NCBI RefSeq assembly: GCF_900090285.1
Contig: NZ_LT607754.1
Coordinates: forward strand, 1,860,001 to 1,924,000
DNA: 64,000 bases
Source: Micromonospora inositola
GTDB taxonomy: Bacteria > Actinomycetota > Actinomycetes > Mycobacteriales > Micromonosporaceae
Reading direction: 5' to 3'
Part shown: one piece after another, positions 10,931 to 19,041 of the stretch
Position numbering within the stretch: the first letter of the stretch is position 1
How the letters are laid out: each line of letters opens with the position of its first letter
Notes under the pieces: generated by a model
The model's database searches: none
Told to the model about the DNA's origin: nothing
Seen by the model: only the letters and a program-made list of their open reading frames with translations
Translations under genes and position numbers: made by a program

Positions 10931-10967
10931 ACGGGCCCGCGCCGTCGAAGTGACAGCGCGGGCCCGT
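10931..10967 (-). terminator. Terminator of the yceI-like gene
   Basis: ACGGGCCCGCGC (10931-10942) pairs perfectly with GCGCGGGCCCGT (10956-10967) across a 13-nt loop, 18 nt beyond the stop codon of the YceI gene. There is no strong U tract, as is common for actinomycete terminators. The 10725-10984 gap holds nothing else that I recognise. Confidence 0.75.
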
Positions 10968-10984
10968 CGGATCGTACGGGTTGA

Positions 10985-11566
10985 TCAGGCCTGGCGGACG
11001 GCCTCGCCCTCGATCTCGATCTTGATCTTCTTGCCGACCAGGACGCCGCCGGTCTCCAGGGCGACGTTCCAGGTCAGGCCGAAGGCCTCGCGGTCGATCT
11101 CGGTGCTGGCGGAGAAGCCGAAGATGTCCTGACCGAACGGGCTGCGGCCGACCCCCTCGAACTCGACCTCCAGCTCCACCGGACGGGTGACGTCCTTGAT
11201 GGTCAGCTCGCCGGCGAGGATGAACTCGTTCCCGTTCCGGGACTTCACACCGGTGCTGCGGAACTCCAGCGTCGGGAACTTCTCCACGTCCAGGAAGTCC
11301 CCGCTGCGCAGGTGCGCGTCACGGTCGGCCATTGCGGTGTGGATGCTGGCCGCCTGGATGGTGGCGGTGACGGCGGACTCCATCGGGTCCTCCGCGACGG
11401 TGATCGTGGCGGCCGCCTCGGCGAACTCACCGCGCACCTTGCTGACCATCATGTGCCGGGCGACGAACCCGACCCGCTTGTGAGCCGCGTCCAGCAGGTA
11501 GGTGCCGGCGGCCGGGATGGTGAGCCCTGCCCAGTCGCGGGTAACCGCTTCGGTGCTGCTGGTCAT
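10985..11566 (-). CDS. YceI family lipid-binding protein
   Basis: Cytosolic YceI-type lipocalin-like protein of 193 residues with no signal peptide. Members bind isoprenoid-like lipids in a beta-barrel. Typical segments are present: TYLLDAAHKRVGFVARHMM, FAEAAATITVAEDP, DRDAHLRSGDFLDVEKFP, and a late FGLTWNVALETGG. The ATG follows GGAGGA by 8 nt. A marR-type gene diverges from it, and the shared 102-bp spacer carries a good promoter. Repression by that MarR protein is therefore likely. Confidence 0.9.
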   Translation of the reverse strand: MTSSTEAVTRDWAGLTIPAAGTYLLDAAHKRVGFVARHMMVSKVRGEFAEAAATITVAEDPMESAVTATIQAASIHTAMADRDAHLRSGDFLDVEKFPTLEFRSTGVKSRNGNEFILAGELTIKDVTRPVELEVEFEGVGRSPFGQDIFGFSASTEIDREAFGLTWNVALETGGVLVGKKIKIEIEGEAVRQA

Positions 11567-11618
11567 GGGTGCTGTCCTCCAGGAGAGATGATTGAGTAGC
11601 CCAACGACTGACTAAGCA

Positions 11619-11649
11619 ACTATAAGCACAGCAATATTCCGTGTGTCAA
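11619..11649 (-). promoter_or_regulatory. Promoter of the yceI-like gene
   Basis: On the minus strand a perfect TTGACA (11644-11649) and TATAGT (11619-11624) are separated by 19 bp; TTATAG one base earlier gives 18 bp. This fits a housekeeping sigma promoter about 55 nt upstream of the yceI start. It lies in the AT-richer spacer shared with the divergent marR gene, whose possible -10 element TAGGAT is at 11657-11662. Confidence 0.6.
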
Positions 11650-11668
11650 GTACTGCTAGGATGGGTGC

Positions 11669-12178
11669 GTGGACCAGAACGTGTTCGACGACCCCCGGAT
11701 CACCGCCGTGGGCCTCCTCCACGAGGCGCACGCCGGCCTGTCGGCGCGGTTCGCCGCCCAGTTGGAGAAATACGGCCTCTCCCCGGTCGAGTTCGAGGTA
11801 CTGACCCGGCTCGCCCGCTCACCCGGCAACCAGTTGCGGATGACCGACCTCGCCGCGCAGACCTCCCTCTCCACCAGTGGGGTGACCCGGGTGGTCGACC
11901 GGATGGAGCGGGACGGCCTGATCTGCCGCCGGGCCTGCCCCTCCGACCGACGCAGCTCGTACGCGGTGGTCACCGCCGCCGGCCTGGCCCGGCTGGACGA
12001 GATCCTCCCCGGGCACCTGCGGCTCATCGAGGAGTGGTTCACCGGACAGCTCGAACCGGCCGCGCTGGCGGCTCTCCTGGACGGGCTGCGCCGGGTCCGC
12101 GACGCGGTCCACCCGGGCGCGACCGCCGGCAGCACCGACCCCGCGCCGACCAAGACACCGGCGCAGACCGGCTCCTGA
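11669..12178 (+). CDS. MarR family transcriptional regulator
   Basis: Winged-helix regulator of 169 residues starting at a GTG. The core reads LSPVEFEVLTRLARSPG, then MTDLAAQTSLSTSGVTRVVD (recognition helix) and a wing with RRACPSDRRSSYAVVT. Helices for dimerisation flank the DNA-binding part, and the last 20 residues are a Thr/Pro-rich tail. It diverges from the YceI gene and probably controls both. The leader is very short (TAGGAT lies about 7 nt before the GTG), so the message may be almost leaderless. Confidence 0.9.
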   Translation: MDQNVFDDPRITAVGLLHEAHAGLSARFAAQLEKYGLSPVEFEVLTRLARSPGNQLRMTDLAAQTSLSTSGVTRVVDRMERDGLICRRACPSDRRSSYAVVTAAGLARLDEILPGHLRLIEEWFTGQLEPAALAALLDGLRRVRDAVHPGATAGSTDPAPTKTPAQTGS

Positions 12179-12317
12179 CCGGAATCCGCCGTCCCCGCCC
12201 ACCGGCAGAAAGACCGGCAGAAGCGACCTATTCCAGGTCTACACCCGTCTAAAACCCACCAAATAGCCCACCGGTGGCGGATAGGCTTCCGTCAGCGGGG
12301 GCGCACCGGGGGGTGCC

Positions 12318-12368
12318 GGCGCGAGCGATGAGCGAGGGGCAACACCAGGGGGCTTTTTCGCTCGCGCC
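12318..12368. repeat. 11-bp inverted repeat in the spacer 12179-12434
   Basis: GGCGCGAGCGA (12318-12328) is matched perfectly by TCGCTCGCGCC (12358-12368) with 29 nt between, and the loop ends in a run of five T. It may terminate transcription of the marR gene (+) or of the large regulator gene (-). The rest of the 256-bp spacer shows only the palindrome CACCGGTG. I see no credible gene there. Confidence 0.4.
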
Positions 12369-12434
12369 ACCCCCGCGCCCCCTCCCCCCGGACACCGTCC
12401 CGGGTCGAGGTTCCCGCACCGACCAACGGCATGA

Positions 12435-15020
12435 TCAGCCCGGCGCACCCCGCCGGGCGTCGGCCGCGCGACGCGCCACCAACGCGTACAGCAGGGACTC
12501 CTCCTGCGGCAGCAGACTGATCCCGCCCGCCCGGCGGACCTCGTCCAGCCGAGCCAGCACCGTCACGTCGGCCGTGCTCGCCGCGAGCCCGACCAGCGCC
12601 TCCACCACGTCCCGCCGGTCCTGGCCGTCGGCGCCCGCCTCGGCCGCAGCGGCGAACCACTCGGCCGCCAACTCCCGGTCACCCTGGTACAGGGCGAGGT
12701 TGCCCTCGATCAGCGCGCACACCGCGTCCTCCGGTCGCCCGGCAGCGGCAACCCCCGCGCCCCGCGGCGGGCGGCGCTGCCCGGGCACCGGGGAATCGGC
12801 CGTTCCCGACCGCAGCTCGGCCACCACCTCCAGCGCCTCGGCGGCCCGGCCATCCTGAGCCAGCGCCAGCCCCACCGTGCCGAGGACCCGGCGGCGGTGC
12901 CCCGGGTCGCCCAGCTCGGCCAGCACCGTCGCCACCCGCCCGCCCTGCTCCACCGCGTCGGCGTACCGGCCCTCCAGGCGGTTCACCTCGGCCAGGTTCG
13001 CGCGGGCGAGCACCCGCAGCCGCCGCTCCCCGCACTGGGCGGCCAGCCGGTCCACCGCGGCCAGTCGACGTCGCGCCCCGGCCAGGTCGCCCACCCGGAT
13101 GTCGTGCCAGGTCAGGTTGTTCTGGGCGACCGCCATGTCCCGCACCCGGCCGTGCCGGGTGGCCAGCTCCAGCGCCGCCTCGGCGTGCTCCCTCGCCTCG
13201 TTGTGGCCACCGGTGGCGTGCAGCAGCGCGCAGAGCACCGACCGCGCGGAGAGTTCTCCGGACACCTCGTCGGCGTCCCGGAAGACGTCCAACGCGGCAC
13301 GCGCCGCCGGCAGCTCGTCCGCCCCCGCGCCGTGCTCGGCGGCCAGCTGGGCCACCCCGAGCAGCGCCCAGGCCCGCAGCACCGGATCGGCGTCGGCGGT
13401 ACGCGGATCGGCCAGCAACCGGTGCAGCCACCGGCGCCCGGAGACGTCCCGCCCCCGGAACCGCCACCACCGCGGCAGCGCGGCCGCCAGCCGCAGCGCG
13501 GTGACCGGATCGTCGACGGCGGCGTGCGCCAGGGCGGCGGTGATGTCGCTGGTCGCCTCGTCGAGCAGGTGCACGGCGACGGCCAGCTCCGCCCCCACCA
13601 GGTCCGGCGCGGTCCGGACCACCAGCCCGGTGACCACCCGGGCGTGCCGCCGCCGTACGCGGGTCAGCTCCCCCTCGCGGCCGGCCTGCTCGGTGGCGAA
13701 GTCGCGTACCGCGTCGAGGAGGCGGAACCGGAACGGAGCCGTACCCCGGACACTGAGCAGCCCGAGTTCGAGCAGCCGGTCCAGCAGCGGGACCGCGTCC
13801 GCCCGGTCGCCGCCGTCGGCCAGCAGCTCCTCGGCCAGCTCCACCGACCAGCGGTTGGCGAACACGGAGAGCCGGCGCAGCGCCGCCCGCTCCCCGGGCG
13901 CCAACAGGCGGTAACTGGTCGCCACCGCGTCGCGGAGGGTCACCGCGCCCTCCGCCGGGTCCCGGCCCGGCCGACCCTCGGATGTCGCCAGGTCGAGGAC
14001 GCGGTCGCCGTACCGGTCGAGCAGCTCCGTGACGTCGAGGATCCGGCCGCGGGCGGCCATCAACTCGATCGCCAGCGGCAGCCCGCCCAGCCGACGGACC
14101 AACGCGGCGACCGCGGGCAGCTCGGCGAGGGTGGGCGGCTCGCGGCGCACCTGGGCGAGGCGGGCGGTGAAGAGCGCCGCCGCCGGCCACCGGTCCAGCT
14201 CCGCCCGGCCCGCCGGCACCGTCCCCGCCGGCGGTACGTCCAGCGGCGCCACCGGCCGGACCAGTTCACCGCGCAGGCCGACCGGATGCCGACCGGTCAC
14301 CAGCACCCGCAGGGTCGGCGCCGCGGCGAGCAGCCGGCGCAGCGCCTCGGCCACCGGGTCGGGCGCCCGTTCCACCGCGTCCACCAACAGCAGCGCCGGT
14401 CGTCCGCCGAACCGGCCGGCCAGGTCGCGCAGCCGGTTCACGCCGAACACCGCGGCCGAGGCGGCGAGCACGTCCACCGCGTCGGAGCCCTCGCCGACCA
14501 GCACCCCGGCGACACCGGCGGGGTGGTCGGCGGCGACGGCGTGGGCCGCCGCCAGGGCCAGCGCGGTCTTGCCGACGCCGGCCAGCCCGATCAGGCTCAC
14601 CACCGGATGGTCGGCGGTCAGCAGGGCGGCGACCTCGGCGACGTCGCGATCCCGGCCGATCAGCGGGACCGGCTGCGGGAGCGCGATCGGCGTACCGGAG
14701 GGGTCGGCGCCCGGGCCGGTGACCGGGAGGTGGCGTCCGGCCGGGCGCGACCCGGCGGCGGGCGACGGCCGGGCCGCCGCGAGGAAGGTCGTCCGGGCGG
14801 CGTGGGTAAGGCCGAGGGCGTCGGCGAGCAGCTCGACCGTGGTGCGCTGGGGGCGCACGGACCGGCCCCGCTCCAGATCGCGGACGGTCCGCACCCCGAC
14901 GCCCGCCCGCGCCGCCAGCTCCGCCTGGGTGAGGCCGGCGGCGAGCCGGTGCCCGCGGAGCAGATCGGACAGCAGGGTACGACCGGCCGGGCTCCGCGAA
15001 CGATCATGATCCGGCGTCAT
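12435..15020 (-). CDS. XRE HTH / NB-ARC ATPase / TPR regulator
   Basis: Large STAND-type transcriptional regulator of 861 residues. An N-terminal XRE helix-turn-helix occupies about 16-72 (TQAELAARAGVGVRTVRDLE). A nucleotide-binding domain follows, with Walker A GLAGVGKT at 145-152 and Walker B LLLVD at 210-214. The GLPLAIELMAAR motif of NB-ARC proteins comes later, and a long helical TPR-like C-terminus begins at about 500. The family resembles AfsR/LuxR-type ATP-dependent activators whose TPR part senses a ligand or partner. The start at 15020 has no strong ribosome site; a GTG at 15026 is alternative. It is a single gene, so targets are unknown. Confidence 0.85.
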   Translation of the reverse strand: MTPDHDRSRSPAGRTLLSDLLRGHRLAAGLTQAELAARAGVGVRTVRDLERGRSVRPQRTTVELLADALGLTHAARTTFLAAARPSPAAGSRPAGRHLPVTGPGADPSGTPIALPQPVPLIGRDRDVAEVAALLTADHPVVSLIGLAGVGKTALALAAAHAVAADHPAGVAGVLVGEGSDAVDVLAASAAVFGVNRLRDLAGRFGGRPALLLVDAVERAPDPVAEALRRLLAAAPTLRVLVTGRHPVGLRGELVRPVAPLDVPPAGTVPAGRAELDRWPAAALFTARLAQVRREPPTLAELPAVAALVRRLGGLPLAIELMAARGRILDVTELLDRYGDRVLDLATSEGRPGRDPAEGAVTLRDAVATSYRLLAPGERAALRRLSVFANRWSVELAEELLADGGDRADAVPLLDRLLELGLLSVRGTAPFRFRLLDAVRDFATEQAGREGELTRVRRRHARVVTGLVVRTAPDLVGAELAVAVHLLDEATSDITAALAHAAVDDPVTALRLAAALPRWWRFRGRDVSGRRWLHRLLADPRTADADPVLRAWALLGVAQLAAEHGAGADELPAARAALDVFRDADEVSGELSARSVLCALLHATGGHNEAREHAEAALELATRHGRVRDMAVAQNNLTWHDIRVGDLAGARRRLAAVDRLAAQCGERRLRVLARANLAEVNRLEGRYADAVEQGGRVATVLAELGDPGHRRRVLGTVGLALAQDGRAAEALEVVAELRSGTADSPVPGQRRPPRGAGVAAAGRPEDAVCALIEGNLALYQGDRELAAEWFAAAAEAGADGQDRRDVVEALVGLAASTADVTVLARLDEVRRAGGISLLPQEESLLYALVARRAADARRGAPG

Positions 15021-15150
15021 GGGCACGAAGAGTACGGATCGGGTGCGACGGCCGGCAGGTCATCGTCGGCCAGCCGACGTTCCGTCGCGGATATCCGACA
15101 GCAGCGCGACCCGCCCGGACCTCGACCGGCCCGGACGGGTCTGCTTCACC

Positions 15151-16305
15151 TCACATGCCGAGGTCGCGGGCGATGACCATGCGCTGCACCTCGCTGGTGC
15201 CCTCGCCGATCTCCAGGATCTTGGCGTCCCGCCAGAACCGGGCGACCGGGTACTCGTTCATGAAGCCGTAGCCGCCGTGAATCTGGGTGGCCTCGCGGGC
15301 GTTGTCCACCGCGACGGTGCTCGCGTGCAGCTTGGCGATCGCGGCCTGCCGCTTGAACGGCTCGCCGGCGAGCATCCGGGCCGCCGCGTCGTAGTACGCC
15401 AGCCGGGCGGTGTGCGCCTTCAGCTCCATGTCGGCGATCTTGAACTGGATCGCCTGGTAGTTGCCGATCGGCTGACCGAAGGCGTGCCGCTCCCTGGCGT
15501 ACCTGATCGACTCGTCGACGCAGCCCTGGGCGAGGCCGACGGCCAGCGCGGCGATCGCGATCCGCCCCTCGTCGAGGATCCGCAGGAACTGGGCGAAGCC
15601 CCGGCCGCGCTCGCCCAGCAGGTTCGCCGCCGGGACCCGGCAGTCGTCGAAGGTCAGCTCGTGGGTGTCCGAGGCGTTCCAGCCGACCTTGGAGTAGGCC
15701 GGCGCGACCGTGAAGCCCGGCGTGCCCGACGGCACGATGATGGTGGAGAGCTCCTTGGCGCCGTCCGGCCTGGTGCCGGTGACCGCGGTGACGGTGACCA
15801 GCGCGGTGATGTCGGTGCCGGAGTTGGTGATGAAGGCCTTGGCGCCGTTGATCACCCACTCGTCGGTCGTCTCGTCCAGCACCGCGCGGGTCTGGGTGCC
15901 GCCGGCGTCCGACCCGAAGCCGGGCTCGGTCAGCCCGAAGCCCGCCACGGCCTCGCCACTGAGCAGCTTCGGCAGCCACTGCGACTTCTGTTCGTCGGTG
16001 CCGAACCGGTAGATCGGCATCGCGCCGAGGGAGACCGCCGCCTCCAGGGTGATCGCCACGCTGGAGTCGACCCGCGCCAGCTCCTCCAGCGCCAGGCAGA
16101 GCGCGAAGTAGTCGCCGCCCATGCCGCCGTGCTCCTCGCCGAAGGGCAGGCCGAACAGCCCCATCTTGCCCATCTGCCGGACGATCTCGTACGGGAAGGT
16201 GTGCTGCTCGTAGTGCTCGGCGATGGTCGGGGCGACCACCTCGCGGGCGAACTCCCGCACGCTCTCCCGCAGCGCCTCTTGTTCCTCGCTGAGCCGGAAG
16301 TCCAT
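15151..16305 (-). CDS. Acyl-CoA dehydrogenase
   Basis: FAD-dependent enzyme of 384 residues that oxidises acyl-CoA to 2-enoyl-CoA and passes electrons to ETF. The ATG is preceded by GGAGGA. Visible motifs are FGLTEPGFGSDAGGT (substrate and FAD site), FITNSG, and IGEGTSEVQR with the catalytic base at Glu368. It is the last gene of the TetR-carboxylase-HMG-CoA lyase operon, which suggests branched-chain acyl-CoA. However, isovaleryl-CoA dehydrogenases have Ala at the Glu368 position (GAGT) and use another Glu. A short or 2-methyl-branched acyl-CoA enzyme is therefore more likely. Confidence 0.92.
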   Translation of the reverse strand: MDFRLSEEQEALRESVREFAREVVAPTIAEHYEQHTFPYEIVRQMGKMGLFGLPFGEEHGGMGGDYFALCLALEELARVDSSVAITLEAAVSLGAMPIYRFGTDEQKSQWLPKLLSGEAVAGFGLTEPGFGSDAGGTQTRAVLDETTDEWVINGAKAFITNSGTDITALVTVTAVTGTRPDGAKELSTIIVPSGTPGFTVAPAYSKVGWNASDTHELTFDDCRVPAANLLGERGRGFAQFLRILDEGRIAIAALAVGLAQGCVDESIRYARERHAFGQPIGNYQAIQFKIADMELKAHTARLAYYDAAARMLAGEPFKRQAAIAKLHASTVAVDNAREATQIHGGYGFMNEYPVARFWRDAKILEIGEGTSEVQRMVIARDLGM

Positions 16306-16421
16306 CGGTTCCTCCTGTCAAGGACGGCGCCGCCGGTCGCTCGTGACGCCGGGCGGTCGCTGGTTCTGGTCGCTGTGCCGGACGGTCCGGTGGGGTCGCG
16401 GGGTGCGGTGGGGCGGCGCGG

Positions 16422-17954
16422 TCAGACCGGGGTGACGCCGTGCCGGCGCCGGGAGAAGTGCCGGTCCTTGGTGCGGGCGGCGGCGAACCGGCGGACCAGC
16501 TCGGCGCGCAGCTCGTGCGGCTCGACGATCGCGTCGACCACCAGCTCGCTGGCCAGCCGGACGACGTCGATGTCCCGCTCGTACTCCTCGCGCTTGGCGG
16601 CGACGAAGGCGGCCCGCTCGTCGGCGTCTTCGATGGCGGCGATCTTGTTGGCGTAGACCGCGTTGACCGCCGCCTCCGCGCCCATCACCGCGATCTTCGC
16701 GGTGGGCAGGGCAATCGTGGCGTCCGGCTCGAAACCGGGGCCGGCCATCGCGTAGAGACCCGCGCCGTACGCCTTGCGGACCACCACGCAGATCTTGGGT
16801 ACGGTCGCCTCGGAGATCGCGGTGATCATCTTGGCGCCGTGCCGGATGATGCCCTGCTTCTCCACCGCGCTGCCGACCATGAACCCGGGCACGTCGCTGA
16901 GGAAGAGCAGCGGCACGTTGAACGCGTCGCAGAGCTGCACGAACCGGGTCGCCTTGTCCGCCGAGTCGACGAAGAGCACCCCGCCCTTGAACATCGAGTT
17001 GTTGCCGACCACGCCGACGACCTGGCCGTTCAGCCGGCCGAAGCCGATGGTCAGCTCCTTGGCCCAGAGCGCCTGGATCTCGAAGAACGAGCCGTCGTCG
17101 AGCAGGCCCTTGACGTACCGGCGCATGTCGAAGGCCTGCCGCTCGCTGGCCGGGACAAGCGCGGCCAGGTCGACCTTGTCGGACGCCTCGACGGCCTCGG
17201 CGACCGGCGGCTGCTGCGTCCAGTTCGCCGGCAGGTACGACAGGTAGCGCTTCACCACGTCGAGCGCGTCGGCCTCGGTCTTGCAGAGGAAGTGCCCGAC
17301 GCCGGACTCGGCGCAGTGCACCTTCGCCCCGCCCATCGCCTCCAGGGTGGTCTTCTCGCCGGTGACCATCTCGACCATCCGGTCGGAGCCGAGGTACATG
17401 CTGGCGTTGCCGTCCACCATGGCCACCACGTCGCAGAACGCCGGAATGTACGCCCCGCCGGCCGCGCTCGGCCCGAAGAGCGCGCAGACCTGCGGGATCG
17501 AGCCGGAGGCGCGGACCTGGTTCCAGAAGATCTTGCCGGCGCCGCGCCGACCGGGGAAGAGGTCGACCTGGTCGGTGATCCGGGCGCCGGCCGAGTCGAC
17601 CAGATAGACCATCGGCACACCGGTCGAGTACGCCCGCTCGATGATTCGGATGATCTTCTCGACGGTACGCGCGCCCCAGCTGCCGGCCTTGACCGTGGAG
17701 TCGTTCGCCATCAGGCAGACCTGGCGGCCGTCGATGGTGGCGGTGCCGGTGACCACGCCGTCGGCCGGCAGCCCGTCGGCCATGGCGTTGGCGTAGAGCC
17801 CGTCCTCAACGAAGGAGCCCTCGTCGACCAGGAGCGCGACCCGCTCCCGGGCGAAGAGCTTGCCCTTGGCGGCGTTCGCCGCATGGTACTTGTCCGCACC
17901 GCCGGCCCGGGCGCGCTTGCGCAGCTGCTCCAGTGCCTCACCGTCGAGCGTCAC
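16422..17954 (-). CDS. Acyl-CoA carboxylase carboxyltransferase (beta) subunit
   Basis: Carboxyltransferase of 510 residues, of the PccB/AccD type, that moves CO2 from carboxybiotin to an acyl-CoA. The GTG at 17954 has GAGGGAG 5 nt upstream. Both crotonase-like halves are present: the N-half oxyanion region GPSAAGGAYIP and the C-half motifs GVLFVDSADKATRFVQLCD and PLLFLSDVPGFMVGS. With HMG-CoA lyase and a biotin carboxylase beside it, 3-methylcrotonyl-CoA (leucine breakdown) is the likeliest substrate, as for AccD1/LiuB. Propionyl-CoA cannot be excluded from sequence alone. A palindromic operator candidate lies just upstream. Confidence 0.92.
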   Translation of the reverse strand: MTLDGEALEQLRKRARAGGADKYHAANAAKGKLFARERVALLVDEGSFVEDGLYANAMADGLPADGVVTGTATIDGRQVCLMANDSTVKAGSWGARTVEKIIRIIERAYSTGVPMVYLVDSAGARITDQVDLFPGRRGAGKIFWNQVRASGSIPQVCALFGPSAAGGAYIPAFCDVVAMVDGNASMYLGSDRMVEMVTGEKTTLEAMGGAKVHCAESGVGHFLCKTEADALDVVKRYLSYLPANWTQQPPVAEAVEASDKVDLAALVPASERQAFDMRRYVKGLLDDGSFFEIQALWAKELTIGFGRLNGQVVGVVGNNSMFKGGVLFVDSADKATRFVQLCDAFNVPLLFLSDVPGFMVGSAVEKQGIIRHGAKMITAISEATVPKICVVVRKAYGAGLYAMAGPGFEPDATIALPTAKIAVMGAEAAVNAVYANKIAAIEDADERAAFVAAKREEYERDIDVVRLASELVVDAIVEPHELRAELVRRFAAARTKDRHFSRRRHGVTPV

Positions 17955-17975
17955 GCCGACTCCCTCACCGTACCG

Positions 17976-17994
17976 ACCTGAACGATCGTTAGGT
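17976..17994. promoter_or_regulatory. Palindromic operator candidate upstream of the carboxyltransferase gene
   Basis: The perfect 10-bp palindrome AACGATCGTT (17981-17990) is flanked by ACCT (17976-17979) and AGGT (17991-17994), a TetR-type operator shape. It sits 22 nt upstream of the carboxyltransferase start, inside the operon. Control by the TetR gene at 20491-21117 is an inference. Confidence 0.5.
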
Positions 17995-18032
17995 TAGCGC
18001 ATCGGCGCGACGCTCGGCGACCCGCCGACGCG

Positions 18033-18953
18033 TCAGGCGGGCAGCGGGGTGAGGCGGGTGCGAGGGCCGGCGCGGAGGACACCGGAGGGGAGCTTCTTGC
18101 CGAGCAGCTCCTCGGCCAGCTCGGCGGCCTCGATCAGGGCGTCCAGGTCGATCCCGGTGTCGATGCCCATGTCGTGCAGCATGTGCACGGCCTCCTCGGT
18201 GGCCAGGTTGCCGCTCGCCCCCGGCGCGTACGGGCAGCCGCCGAGGCCGCCGACGCTGGCGTCGAACTCGGTGATCCCCAGCTCCAGCGCGGTCAGCAGG
18301 TTGGCCAGCGCGGTACCCCGGGTGTTGTGGAAGTGCAGCAGCACCGGGACGTGCGCGTTGCGGTCGCGTACCGCGGTGACCAGCTCGCGGACCCGGCGCG
18401 GGGTGCCCATGCCGGTGGTGTCGCCGAACGCCACCCGGTCCGCGCCGTCGCGGACCACCCGGTCCACGATGCCGGCGACCCGCTGCGGGTCGACGTCCCC
18501 CTCGTAGGGGCAGCCGAAGCTGGTCGCCACGATCACCTCGGCCCGGGCCCCGGCACCGTGCAGCAGGTCGATCAGCTCGGCGATGTCGTCGAGGGACTCC
18601 TCGGTCGAGCGGTTGACGTTGCGCCGGTTGTGCGTGTCGCTGGCCGAGACCACCACCTCGATCTCGGTGAAGCCGGCGGCCAGGGCGCGCTGCGCGCCGC
18701 GGGTGTTCGGCACCAGCGCCGAGTAGCGCACGCCGTCCGCCTTCGTGGCCCGCTGCCACACCTCGTCGGCGTCGGCCATCTGCGGGATCGCCTTCGGATG
18801 CACGAACGAGACCGCCTCGATCCGCCTGACGCCGGTGCCGGAGAGGGCGTCGAGCAGCCGCACCTTGGCATCGGTCGGGATCGGGTCCTCGTTCTGCAGC
18901 CCGTCGCGCGGCCCGACCTCACGGATGGAGACGAAGTCCGGCAGTTCCGCCAT
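18033..18953 (-). CDS. Hydroxymethylglutaryl-CoA lyase
   Basis: TIM-barrel lyase of 306 residues that splits HMG-CoA into acetoacetate and acetyl-CoA, the last step of leucine degradation. Signature residues are Arg16/Asp17 in GPRDGLQNE (catalysis and metal), the HFHNTRG segment with His207 and His209, and the flexible active-site loop GGLGGCPYAPGASGN with Cys240 and Asn249. Its length matches the bacterial family. It sits between the biotin carboxylase and carboxyltransferase genes with gaps of 88 and 78 nt, consistent with one transcript. Well supported. Confidence 0.95.
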   Translation of the reverse strand: MAELPDFVSIREVGPRDGLQNEDPIPTDAKVRLLDALSGTGVRRIEAVSFVHPKAIPQMADADEVWQRATKADGVRYSALVPNTRGAQRALAAGFTEIEVVVSASDTHNRRNVNRSTEESLDDIAELIDLLHGAGARAEVIVATSFGCPYEGDVDPQRVAGIVDRVVRDGADRVAFGDTTGMGTPRRVRELVTAVRDRNAHVPVLLHFHNTRGTALANLLTALELGITEFDASVGGLGGCPYAPGASGNLATEEAVHMLHDMGIDTGIDLDALIEAAELAEELLGKKLPSGVLRAGPRTRLTPLPA

Positions 18954-19041
18954 AAGGGGTCACCTCACTGTGACGCGTCGCTGTGCTGGGGTCCCCCCAG
19001 CCTCCCACTCCCACCCCGCCAGCCGCACCCAACGCGACGGG

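Noticed and set aside
12239..12448. 69-codon minus-strand frame in the spacer after the marR gene
   Set aside because: Low-complexity Pro/Ala sequence overlapping the inverted repeat, with no ribosome site.
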